DNA of 64,000 nt from Choanephora cucurbitarum. Taxonomy: Eukaryota > Mucoromycota > Mucoromycetes > Mucorales > Choanephoraceae. Location: the NCBI GenBank assembly GCA_025331435.1, contig JAIWNI010000008.1, forward strand, positions 481,303 through 545,302, in the 5' to 3' direction. Below, piece by piece: positions 36,333 through 47,774 of the stretch; position 1 is the first letter of the stretch; each line of letters starts with the position of its first letter. Under the pieces are notes generated by a model. The model saw only the letters and a program-made list of their open reading frames with translations. It ran no database searches and was not told where the DNA came from. Made by a program: the position numbers and the translations under genes.

Positions 36333-39300
36333 ATGAGTCACCGTAATATTCTCTACATAATTGCAGCATGTTTCTCTGCATTGCTATTGCTGGCTTTTGT
36401 CAGCGCTTCCTCTGATTACAATGGAATTCTGGATGTAAAGTTTTTTTTTGGCAATACCATATAACAAACCGAATAAACCAATTGACGTTCAAATTTGATT
36501 TTTTCTAAACAGATCCCATCTTCTACTCCAGCATATACTTCGTCAGTCTATCTTTCCCGAACAAATCAAGCAATTGAGAAACGTGTCGAAAGCGATTCAG
36601 ACAATAATGAGGATGACGACGGAAAAGTAATACCAAAAGATTTAAAAAAGAAGAATAAATGATTAAGACTAACTCAATCGATACTAAGCAGAAATCTACC
36701 AAGCCGGTTACAAGTACTAAAGAGAAACAAGAAACCAAATCAACCTCAAGTCCAACTATATCTACTACTATTCGCAAGTCTTCGACTAAACATACCACTA
36801 ATATCGCTACTATTAATCACACCACTAAAGCCTCAGGGCAAAAAACTACTACAACATTGGCTAAAAAATCTACAGAAGCGAAAGATCAACATTCTACTCG
36901 TACTGAGAACTCCCCAGGTATGAGCTGTTTATTCGATTTGTTTGGCATCTACAGATGTGTTTTATCGTTTTTGAACTGACAGATGCAAAAAAAAGTTAGC
37001 CAAACCTCTTCGCATACTTCAGTCACTACTGAGGATAGCAAATCGAATGAAGAAAACAAACGATCAACTACTACATCTGGTAAGCCATGCCACGTCAATA
37101 GATTAGATGAAAAATCGACTGTGTCTTATCTCATCTTTTCGAATTTACTTATGCAGAAACTACCGTTGTATCCTTAACTTCAGACAAAAGGACCTCCAAT
37201 CCTCTCGACTCACCCAAAAAGACGACTACATCTGATCGTTCAGCCAAGACGGCAATTACAGAACATGCTTCAAGCACTGATCATGTTGTTCATTCAAGCT
37301 CCTTGTTGGATGCCAATCTTGGTCTAGGTGGTGACGATTCTCTATTGGGTGCCCATATTGGCGTAGGTGGTGATGATTCTTTGCTAGGCATCAGCGTTGG
37401 ACTCGGTAACAGTAAGAAGAACACCACTGAGACAGATGACGACTCCAACTCTTCCACTACTACTACCACTGAAGATGATAAACCAACATCTAGTACTAAG
37501 CATTCTGCCAAAACCACATCTACTGACGATGATGATGATGATGACACCAAATCCTCCACTACTATAGAAAATGACACCCCTTCAACTACAACACAACACA
37601 CTGCTAAAACCACATTGACTGACAATGATGAAGACGACGATTCTTTGTTAGGTATCTCTATTGGCCTTGGTGGCGGCAAAAAAACTACTACAAAGGCAGA
37701 TAATGACTCAAGCTCTACTGCTACTATTACCAAGGAGGATAACGCACCTACAGCCACAACACAGCACTCTGCTAAAACTACATCTGTTGAAAACGGGGAT
37801 TCTTTGCTAGGTATTTCTGTTGGCCTTGGTGGCGGAGGCAAGAAAACTACTACTACCATCACTACCACTGAAGAAGAGGCTACACCAACCACAAAAGATT
37901 CTACTAAAGCTACTACTACTAGCGATGATCCTTTCTTAGGTATCTCAATCGGCATAGGTGGTGGAGGCAAAAAAACCACCATTACTACTACTGAAGAAGA
38001 AGAGCCTACAACTACCAAAACTTCTGCCAAGCCCACTAATAGTGACGAGCCTTTGACAAGTGTCTCGATTGACTTAGTTGGAGGCAAGAATCCCACTTCC
38101 ACTAGCGCTGCTGCTGATACGACTGATGTTTCTACCAAGACTACTAAAGAAGTTCATAAGCCCACTACGACGAATGAAGATGTAGCTACTACTACAGTCG
38201 ATGAAACCACTACTCATGCTCAAAAGCCTACTACGACAGAAAAAGATGCAGCCACTACTACAGCTAATGAAGTTACTACTCCCCATGCTCAAAAGCCAAC
38301 TAAGACGAATGAAGAAGTAGCTACTACCACAGCTAACGAAATCACTATTACTCATGTTCACAAGCCTACCACAACTAATGAAGCAGCCACTACTCATAAG
38401 CCTGTTACAACAATTGTAGCTACTACCACAGCCGATGACCCTGCTACTACTCCCATTCATAATCCCACAACTACATACAATGATGCAGATACTAGTACTA
38501 CGATTGATCGCACAACAGTCAAAGCTCCTAGCGAAACTATTACTAGTCTAGCGGAAGATGTCAAGACTACTACTAATGCTGCTGCCGCTACTACCACTAA
38601 CGCTGCTCCTGTCACTACTAAAAGAGATAGCAGTTACATCATAATTGATAGTGCAACTTTATCGAATGGTCAGCCAACTCAAACTGGCATTCTCAACACA
38701 CAAATTACCGGCACAACTGTAGCAGAAACAACAAACTCACAGCCCCAAGCCACTTCAACTTATAAGTACCAAACTTTATCATGGTTAACTGACAGATTTA
38801 TCTATACTACTGAATCTGTCACCGTTTCTATCACAACAAGTGCCACAGAATACACATTGACTGCTAGTAGTACAGGAAGCTTGCCTACAACGACTACTAC
38901 CAAAATGGAGAACACCCTTCCTCAATTTATCACAGCAAACATAAATGCTGTTATTCCCAGTAAGTCAAAATAGTATCCGACTATATGGGGCTTTTATACT
39001 CACATGCTTCTATTATAGACACAAGTGATATTACTCATGTTCGATTCAATGATATTCTGTATAGTACACTTGTGAAAAATGCTGTACTCACTGCTCAGCT
39101 TGTTCAAGAGATTCCAAGCATCTTGAGCAACACACTTGAAATCACACCTGACGACATTATTGTCTTGACCATCACTCAAAGCTTGGCCTCTTCTGTCAAT
39201 GTAAATCAAAAAAAGCGATCTGTTGGAGCAAGTGATGGCGTTCTTGTCACTATGGCTCTTCCAAAAGATCAAGTCCAAGAACTGCAGTCAGATATCTACA

Positions 39301-39805
39301 ATGCAAGTAGCGCTCTATATCAGACATCTAACGGCCAACTCCCAACATTCATCGATCGTACTTATAACATCACGAGCCTGGCAGCAGGTAAGGTGTAGAA
39401 AGAGAAATTAAATTTACCAAATTACTGACTTTGCTTTTGATAGTATCACCAGACACTTCGAGTGGTACAATCAATAATCCTAATGGTGATACAGGCATTC
39501 ATACCAACAATGGCCATGCTGATGATAGCGACAATGCCGATGTTCCAGCAGGAGGTAGTAAGCTTTCTAAAGGCAGCATTATTGGTATCTGTATCGGTGT
39601 AGGTGCTTGTGTATATGTTGCAGCTACTGTAGTTGGAGTCAAAGTCTATCGTAATCACAAGAAGAAGAAGGAAGATCATGCTATTGAACAGCATATGATT
39701 TTCGCAGACAGTATTTCCTCTCCGGTGCTACATGAAGATTCACTTGGATGGACAGGAACGCCATATCAGCGAAACCAGATTCACATGTCGCATCTCTCTT
39801 ATTAA
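36333..39805 (+). CDS. Thr-rich mucin-like single-pass membrane protein with internal repeats
   Basis: Seven exons (36333-36434, 36513-36626, 36668-36917, 37023-37079, 37157-38959, 39019-39387, 39444-39805) give about 1018 residues. A signal peptide (ILYIIAACFSALLLLAFVSA) opens the protein. About 600 residues are dominated by Thr/Ser/Lys, a strong O-mannosylation candidate, and carry repeats of DDSLLGISVGLGGGKK (37300-38095). A folded, non-repetitive membrane-proximal domain follows (YQTLSWLTDRFIYTTESVTV; VRFNDILYSTLVKNAVLT), with a dibasic site QKKRSVGAS. A transmembrane helix (GSIIGICIGVGACVYVAATV) and a short basic cytoplasmic tail (RNHKKKKEDHAIEQH) end it. The layout resembles Msb2/Hkr1-type signalling mucins, but homology is not established. 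The exon-4 acceptor is a choice: the nearer AG at 36982 would need a one-base shorter A-run at 36988-36995. Confidence 0.75.
37302..38095 (+). repeat. Degenerate SLLGISVGLGGGKK coding repeats
   Basis: Seven copies lie in frame near 37302, 37337, 37376, 37640, 37797, 37924 and 38046: DANLGLGGD, DSLLGAHIGVGGD, DSLLGISVGLGN, DSLLGISIGLGGGKK, DSLLGISVGLGGGGKK, DPFLGISIGIGGGGKK and EPLTSVSIDLVGGKN. They are separated by Thr-rich spacers that contain (S/T)AKTTS. Confidence 0.8.
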
Positions 39806-40032
39806 ACTCTAATACTTATCCCAATAATCTCTCTATAATACGATTACCTAAATCTTACTAAAGTAACACCACCAGAGGTTTTTGATTGCAACACCGACAG
39901 ATTTTTCGAACTCAAAATAGTTTCCTTTTCTAGTTTAGCAAAATAAAGGAGTTTGCTTTTTTTTATTTTCAGATGAATCAGTGAATTTTATGCAAAATGT
40001 ATAATAAAATAATTTTATTGGATTGAATGAGA
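39806..40032. other. 3' flank of the mucin-like gene
   Basis: AT-rich DNA that includes the left copy of a 16-bp inverted repeat (39867-39882, CACCACCAGAGGTTTT). The partner copy is at 40996-41011. Confidence 0.45.
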
Positions 40033-41011
40033 CCAGTTAAATCCATTAGCTACTAGGCTCTGGATAGCTGTTATTAGGCCTCTGAATGGCTACTGCTAGG
40101 CTTGATATACCAGGGTGCAGTAGATTGACCCCGAAATACAAGTAGACAGGCATTTAGGCTGTAATAGCCGTTACCTCACTACGTTGCTTCCAAAGACAAT
40201 CTACTGCACCCTGGTATATCAAGCCTAGCAGTAGTCATTCAGAGGCCTAATAACAGCTATCCAGAGCCTAGTAGCCAATGGATTTAACTGGCATTATTGT
40301 AACTAAGTGAATCATAGACTATCAAGTGCTTGGCCTACCTAAATTGATCATGAAAAGTATAAGTAATTGTGGTAATTTATGATAGATACACAGCAATAGA
40401 GCAATACTTACAGATAGAAAGCAGTTCAGTTTAAGCTGCTGTATGTGCGACTCTATTAGTGTATCCTAGCGAAATAAAAGATCTTGTTAGACAACTTTTT
40501 TCTTGTAACATGCAATAGTAGATGACTTACTGTAACCTCTTATCTTGACTTTCTGTTCTAGCGTTAACTAAAATTAGTGAGCAATAAAGAGAGAATATAG
40601 TTGTCTCATACCCAATATGCTCCTAAAAGACTGAAGAGAGCAGGAGGTTTAATAAAGAAGATGAGCAGGTGGTAGTTCTTTGACCATTAGAAAAAAAAAG
40701 GCATGCAAAAGAAAAATAAAAATAAATTCTAATTGCTAAGTCCACTCACCTAGGATGCACATAGAATAGCACTAGCGTGCGCCCTCCCACCCTACTCCAA
40801 GTCCAATAAGATTCCGTTTGAATATTCTCAATTACTGATTGGATTTATTTTAATTTTGTTTCAGAACTTGTGAGTAATCCCAAAATCACAGCGAATGGTT
40901 CTCTGCTTCATGGTTTTTAGCTACCGCACAGGGGAACTTCCACGCTTTCAGCCAATGACCACCGTCTAAAATGTTAAGTTTCCTTTTTAAATTCCAAAAC
41001 CTCTGGTGGTG
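39867..41011. repeat. 16-bp inverted repeat pair bounding 1.15 kb
   Basis: CACCACCAGAGGTTTT at 39867-39882 recurs exactly in inverse orientation at 40996-41011, just after the mucin-like gene. The pair encloses the foldback element. It may mark the ends of a decayed DNA transposon, but there is no transposase and no clear target duplication. Confidence 0.4.
40033..40291. mobile_element. 259-bp foldback element
   Basis: Two 95-bp arms (40033-40127 and 40197-40291) are inverted copies of each other; I count two mismatches. The outer ends are CCAGTTAAATCCATT and its reverse complement. The 69-bp centre is unrelated to the arms and holds no gene. No convincing target-site duplication is visible. 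The structure fits a foldback or MITE-type non-autonomous DNA element. Confidence 0.82.
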
Positions 41012-44000
41012 AACATATGCAGAGCTTATTTACTACGAGATCTGATTTTTTTTCAGAATAGAAAGTCGGCTTTTAAATCAAATCTTATTGTTTCTGAGTT
41101 TTAGATCACATTGCATCAATTCAAAACGAATCTAGAGACTCTATCTAGATTAGAAAGGTAGAGCGGTCTGTCAAGTATTTCAAGTGTGGCAATTCCTTAA
41201 TTTTTAGAAATCCAACAAAATTCGTGCTTTGCTTTTATCGGGGGTTCCTTTCAATTCAGATACATTTGTCAATCATCTTAACAATAGCAGCTATTGTTTT
41301 TTTCTTCTTCTCTGTCAACATAGATTCAGAGTGTAAAGCACTTTAGTTGTGAGACTAATTTGTATTCCCCCTGTACATACCTACTCTGGCAAATAAAATA
41401 TTTCTACTGTTGGCAAAACCCACACACTCTCAGTGATTTGATCTCCGCAAATTAAAATTTGAAATGAAAACATAACTTCTCTCTTAAGCGAGGCTCTTAA
41501 GATGTTTCAGCCCATGGAATCCGTACTTGAGTCAGCTTTAGAGTCTTAAACAAAAATACAACTGTAAGGGTAGAATTCTATTTGGCATTCTCTAGCAATA
41601 GATAAATACAACAGTCCCACTCAAACGATAAAGAGAATACAGGTGGTCTCCTTCTACTGAATGATGATTCTAGACATTTTAACAAAAAGGAATTAGCGAA
41701 AAAGAACTTTAATCAATTTATTATTGAATTTCTGGACTTGATCTACAAAAGTTCTGTATACACTGAAAGTATGACTTTTTTGAGGTAACAAGAATAGGCA
41801 GCTGCTTCAAATGACTGCGTTCAATCATACTGTCTCGTTTCTTTTGATGATCAAGGCCTTGAAACAGATAGCTCTTGAATTGACCAAATCCACATAAAGG
41901 AGGCCTGAATCTTGATTCAAAACTCTATCTTTTTAAAGTCAGTCTGATTTATTCATTTCCTATTTGAGAATGTCCTAGAGACTCTACTCAAATTTGCGCT
42001 ATGATCACATCTCTACATCTTAGCTTTTCTGCTAAAAAAATACTACAATGCTCATACAAAAAGGGATCCATATGGATTCTCTTTCGTGAACTAGTTCTCA
42101 GATAGAAACTACACTAACCCCCTTTTTCCTTATGATGCCATTAATCTCTATATTTCTTCTCCTTCTAATGAGGCAAACGAAACATGTTCAATCAATTAGT
42201 CTATAGCATTTTGCAATAAATTTTTAGTCAATCCTAGAAGGAGAGGAATCACTAGACTAATCATTTAATAGTAATGTAACTTGTAATACATACCAATTAT
42301 TTTAGTGCACTAAACAGGGTCACTTGTTTTAGTGTGTCCATTCACACAGTACGTATTAACCAAGTAATGGCTTTTACAATTTTAAGCGTTATTTTTGAAA
42401 CATCTTGTAAGCTTGTTTGGTTGTTGAATGAATGTTACTGAGAATTTAGCTGTCGTATTGTAAGAGTAAAAATAAGGACATTTTCCTTCCTTCGCTAACA
42501 GATACGTACAGAACATAAGTGTATAGCCTATGTGAATTGACAGATAAGGGTTGAATGCTAGGAAGTAAAAAAGGGCATGTGCCAAGCCAGACTTTTCTTC
42601 AGCCTAAAAAAAAAAGAAAGTAACCACTCCCAGCATTGTCTGTGCCGTCCTGTTTATTGTTGTATATCTGCTGCTGCTAAGTAATTCCACCTACTGACTG
42701 TTTTCTTTTGTCTCTGTTCAATTTTACCATCATACTAGTTGTATCTCATTTATTCTAATGATGCATGTTGATCAGCCTTTTCAGTAATAACAATCATTGG
42801 CAAACACAAGCTAAACAGCATTATCTTTATCATCACTCTTTCTTTCTGTTCAATGGATAATTGTTTTGGGAGTGTTCATTATTGTTTTGCTTTGACGTAC
42901 AAAGCCTATAAAGCAACATGATACTGAAAGAGTCATTCAATTGAACAGATGTCCTTTTTATGAACCAAATGAGCATTAGGTATCTGTAAGAGAACCCCTC
43001 TCCTTTCCATTTGCCTTCATTTCAGAATCTTATTACAAGCAGTGAAGCAATTAGTCTGTATCTATTGACTCAAGATCATCTTGTTCCTTGCGATGTCTAT
43101 TAATATACCTTATTTACTATCCAAGTGATATGTACAGACTGAAAAGTGCCATTTTCTTACTCATTGTTTGATACTAAAGAGGTATGAACTTCTGAAAATT
43201 GGCTTTTGTTGCTCTGTGTAGCTCAAATAGCTGCGCTTTTAATGATCTTAGAAAGAGCCAATTCCTCTGTACTCATTTCATTTACTTTGTGACTCTCATG
43301 CACAAGACACTTGAAACGAACAAGAGATAAGATCCATAACAAGCATGAAGATATCTTTTTTCCTCCTCCTCCTTTATTGCTTAGAAGGTTTATTTTTATT
43401 AGTCTTGGTCGATAAAAGCAGGAGTCGCATACGACCTTGGCTCGTTCTTTCTTTTTTTCTTCCAAGTATTAGCTCCAAATAGACAGCCATGTCGCCTTCC
43501 TTTTTGATAAATACAGGTTTAACAACACTTACTAGCATGTTCACTAGGTGGCTTTATAACTGCATGTCCTGAGAGGGTTCTTTGAATGTTTTTTTTTCTT
43601 TTTATGGCTCATTATTGGCTTATGTGTGATTGTACAAGAGGCTTATGTTGTATTTATTTTTATAATTCATGCTATTGGCATTGTAGAGAGTGTTGCTTTG
43701 CACTTGAGTAGCACAAAATCAGCTTTCTAAAACATAAGCATCGTCTTATTCTCATTTGATTCAAATAAGTATAGACCATGCAATGAAGCTTCTGTTTTCT
43801 TTCTATGATAGACTTGCATTAGTTTGGTTACCATGTTATTTACGACTTTTTTTTTTCTTTTTAGAAAGGCTATATTCAGATCAAACTTAAAGAACCGCCA
43901 ATATGATTTACAAACCCGCCTTGACACACAATGATGGCTTTTGCTTTCCGCTAACAAAAACAGTTGATCATCACGAGTATTCTCTATGGTTATATTGTAT

Positions 44001-44305
44001 TGAATAACATGATATCAGCAAAATTTCTACAAAGTTCTTGAAACAAAAGGGAGCTATTTCAAGGTAAATAGGAGGTAAAAAAAAAAATCTCTCTCTCTGT
44101 AATAAAGGTTTACATAGCATTTATAGTGTATGTGCATCTTATCTGCTTTTTTTTTTTTCAATAAGCCTATAAGGAGAAAAGAGAGCGAAATACCCCACCT
44201 TCTTTATTAAGTAATGGATTTATATAAATATTAATCAATTATAAAATTTCTTTTCTTCTTTCTTTCTCTAAATCCTTTTCTCTTATTTTTCTTTTTTTTG
44301 CATAC
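41012..44305. other. 3.3-kb gene-poor region
   Basis: No frame with a recognisable motif, no tRNA-like fold and no strong repeat was found. A C/T-rich stretch at 44240-44300 directly precedes the TBC gene and probably belongs to its promoter. Confidence 0.5.
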
Positions 44306-46068
44306 ATGACATCAAACACAGACTACATTCATCAAAAAGAAGTGATTGTACCATCATTTATCACACATTCTAAGCCTCAACATTTGACTCCCTCTACAAC
44401 CAACATAATCTATAGAATACCAGCATACTCAGACGACGATAGCGCATGTTCCTATGATTCTTCAGAAGAAGAAGATCCTAGATTAATGACACCACCTTTG
44501 TTGACGCCCCAGCATGAGGAAGCAGTTACACAGCATCAATTAATAAATTCGAAAAGAGAAGAAGAGCTTATAAAGAAACATCATACAGTCATACACGAAA
44601 CCGATTGGGGTAAAACAAACAAACAAATAAAAAGAAAGTTTCTAACCTGTATTTTTTGATAGAATTTTGGTCCAAGGTCATTTCAGATTTTCATCAATTC
44701 ACAGCTTCAGAGATAAAGCAGTTATCTTGTCAAATCCAACATGGCATTCCTTCTGCCTTAAGAGGCACTGTTTGGCCAATTTTAGCAAAAATGTCAGATA
44801 ACGGACTACACCAACAGTACCTTGAACTATTAGAAAAAGAATCAGTTTATGAAAAAGCAATCATAAGAGATCTACATCGAACATTTCCGCACCATCCGTT
44901 CTTTCAGTCTAGCATAGGACAGGATGCGTTATTCAATGTCGTCAAGGCTTATTCAAATTATGATCCTGAAGTTGGTTATTGTCAAGGTATTGCCTTTGTG
45001 GCAGGACCTTTACTGTTACATGTAGGCTATCTCTTCACTCTTTTCGCTGGATTCTTGAGCTAATATAGAAAGATATCCGTTTAGATGCCTGAAGAAGAAG
45101 CATTCTGTATTCTAGTACAACTGATGGAACGGTATGGTCTAAGGGGCCATTTTACACCTCAATTGGATCTATTAAGGCAACACCTCTTCCAGTTCGATGG
45201 TCTCTTACTACACTATCTACCTCATGTGCATCGACACTTTAATGAACAGGGTGTAAGATCGAACATGTATGCCTCACAATGGTTTTTGACCTTGTACGCC
45301 TACAAATTCCCATTGGATGTTGTCTTTCGTATTTATGACACATTGTTTGCCGAAGGAATCGATTGTTTATTTCGAATTGGCTTAGCGTTGCTTGCAAAGA
45401 ACCAATCGATGATTCTGTCTTTAGAGTTTGAAGCACTTGTGACTTACTTGAAGGATAACATGCTGACTATCTACAATGTATGTCATCGTTCAAATGAATG
45501 AGCTCTTATGTGTGTATCTAATGTGATCTTGTAGGATAACATTACAGATCTACTGAGTGAATCATTTCAAATTCAGATATGTCGCAAGAAACTTGGCAGG
45601 CTAGCTAAAGAACATCATATCGAAACAGTCAAGGCAGATACAGAAGCAAGTATGATTGAATCACTACGCAAAGAAAACCGTCTGCTATCAAGACAATACA
45701 AGGCACTTGAAAAGGAACATACACAAGCAAAGCAAGAACATGCGCGGGTCGCAGAACAACTGACACAGAAAAAGCAAGAATTAGCAAAGATCTATGATGA
45801 AAATGATTCACTTCAACAAAAGGCAGTTGAATTGCGTAAAGTGATCCATATTCTCCCCAGTCAGATTGAAAGCCGAACACAGTCTGACATGGAAAAACTC
45901 TGTCAGAAGCATCAAACGCTTCATCAGAAACACGCTCAATTGCAAGATCAGTTAGCTGACCTTGAATCCATTGTGATTGAAATGAAGCTTAAGTTTGCTC
46001 AAAGTGAGAGTGATCGCTTTACTTTAAATCAGAAATTACTGGAGATTAAGAAATGTATGAATATTTAG
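44306..46068 (+). CDS. TBC-domain Rab GTPase-activating protein (Gyp5/EVI5 type)
   Basis: TBC proteins speed GTP hydrolysis on Rab GTPases in vesicle traffic. Four exons (44306-44609, 44663-45021, 45085-45477, 45535-46068) join to 529 residues. A disordered acidic N-terminus (YSDDDSACSYDSSEEEDPR) precedes the TBC domain, which starts near EFWSKVISDF. It contains QIQHGIPSALRGTVWPILAK (motif A), then DPEVGYCQGIAFVAGPLLLH (motif B, with the glutamine finger YCQG). ASQWFLTLYAYKFPLDVVFRI (motif C) is followed by FAEGIDCLFRIGLALL. The catalytic Arg of motif A is not fully clear: IxxDxxR appears as IIRDLHRTFP. A long C-terminal coiled coil follows (SMIESLRKENRLLSRQYKAL onward), as in Gyp5 and EVI5. 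Confidence 0.9.
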
Positions 46069-46272
46069 AAAAAAAAAAAAATAAAAAAAAAATTTAGATG
46101 CTCTTTATTACCTTTAGAGGATTTCCACCGAGTCAGTTAAATAACCTATAGAAAATGGACAAAAAAAAAACTAGATGGCTCACAAAAAAAAAAAATCATT
46201 GCTTTATTTTGTTTATTTTCCTCCCCCTCTTTTCTTTTTGTTTCTTTCACTTTTTTTTTTCTTTTATCTTTC

Positions 46273-47705
46273 ATGTTGTTCTCTAAAATCACTTCTACTG
46301 TGGCTACTCGCCCTATCACAAAGCGTTTTTATGCTACCACCAATGAGGTAAGAGATCATCCAGAAAATAAAGGAACACCGCTTTATGCATTGGTAGCCTG
46401 GGAAAATCTTAAATCCAGTTTTTATATTAGTCAATCAAGAAGACGGCCTTATATGATTTTCACCTTCAACATGGCGGTAAGATGGTACCATTTGCTGGAT
46501 ATGCTATGCCTGTTCAATATGGTAACATGGGTATGTTGGCCTCTCATTTACATACTCGTAACAAAGCCTCTCTCTTTGATGTCTCTCATATGCTTCAAAC
46601 TCGGTAAGAAATACATAAAAAAAAAGAAAAAGACAAATGACTTATGTCAATTGCTTTAGTTTAACGGGTAAGGATCGTAATACATTTTTTGAAAAACTGG
46701 TGGTGGCAGATTTGCACCAGCTACCTGTGGGTCAAGGCACTCTATCTGTCTTTACCAATGAACAAGGAGGTATCATTGACGACACCATTCTGATGCAACA
46801 AAAGGACAGTCTGTATGTTGTTTCCAATGCTGGTTGTGCCGATAAGGACCTGGCTCATATCCGTCACCATCTGGCTGAATTTCAAAACAAGGGAGGTGAT
46901 GTTGACTTTCAGGTCATCACAGATCATTCTTTGATTGCCCTTCAAGGTCCTAAGGCGGCGGCTGCTCTTGAGGCCTTGGTCGGTCAAAGCTTGCATGACT
47001 TTAGTTTTATGCATGGTAGACATATGGACATTCAAGGTGTACCTTGTCATGTTGCTCGTTCTGGATATACTGGTGAAGATGGATTTGAAGTAAGTCAGGT
47101 TAAAGAAGAAGAAATAAGAAAAAAAACTCAATAGCAATTAGCTTTCGATACCTACCGAAGAAGTGATTCATATCACAGAGAAATTATTGGCCCATCCTGA
47201 TGTTGAATTGGCAGGTTTGGGTGCTCGTGATTCACTCCGTTTGGAAGCCGGTCTCTGTCTCTATGGCAACGATATTGATGAGACAACCACACCTGTCGAA
47301 GCTGGCTTGACATGGACCATTCGTAAGTTCTCGTTTATCTTGCTAAACCTACGCTAACCTCTCTCTTTTTTAGCCAAATCGCGTCGTGAAACAGGTGGAT
47401 TCTTGGGTGCTGAACATATTTTACCACAGATCAAGGGTGGCGTAACACGTCGTCGTGTAGGTCTCCTGATTGAAGGTGCACCTGCTCGTCATGGTGCTGA
47501 AGTGTTGGACAAGGAAGGACAGGTCATCGGTACTGTCACATCAGGCTGTCCATCTCCTGTCTTGAAGAAGAACATCGCGATTGCTTATGTCAAGAACGGT
47601 TCTCATAAGAAAGGCACTGAATTAAGTGTCAAGGTCAGAAACAAGGTTCAACCTGCCACTGTGACTAAGATGCCCTTTGTAGAATCCAATTATCATAAAA
47701 ACTAA
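46273..47705 (+). CDS. GCV1: Glycine cleavage system T-protein (aminomethyltransferase), mitochondrial
   Basis: The T-protein moves the aminomethyl carbon from lipoyl-H-protein to tetrahydrofolate in mitochondrial glycine breakdown. Five exons (46273-46347, 46443-46603, 46660-47089, 47142-47322, 47374-47705) give 392 residues. A basic, Ser/Thr-rich presequence ([20 protein letters not shown]) looks like a mitochondrial targeting signal. Family landmarks: [94 protein letters not shown] and [20 protein letters not shown]. All expected folate-binding motifs are present and length is normal, so it is probably functional. Confidence 0.95.
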
Positions 47706-47774
47706 TCTATGTCATTCCAATAAAAAAAAACTGTTTATTATTTTCCATGGAAAAAAAGGAGGGGGGGGAATCAA

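Noticed and set aside
37290..38138. 282-codon minus-strand frame opposite the mucin-like gene
   Set aside because: It is a mirror of the Thr/Ser codon-rich repeat region (ACT/ACC read backwards as Ser/Val codons). The plus strand has signal peptide, TM helix and splice sites.
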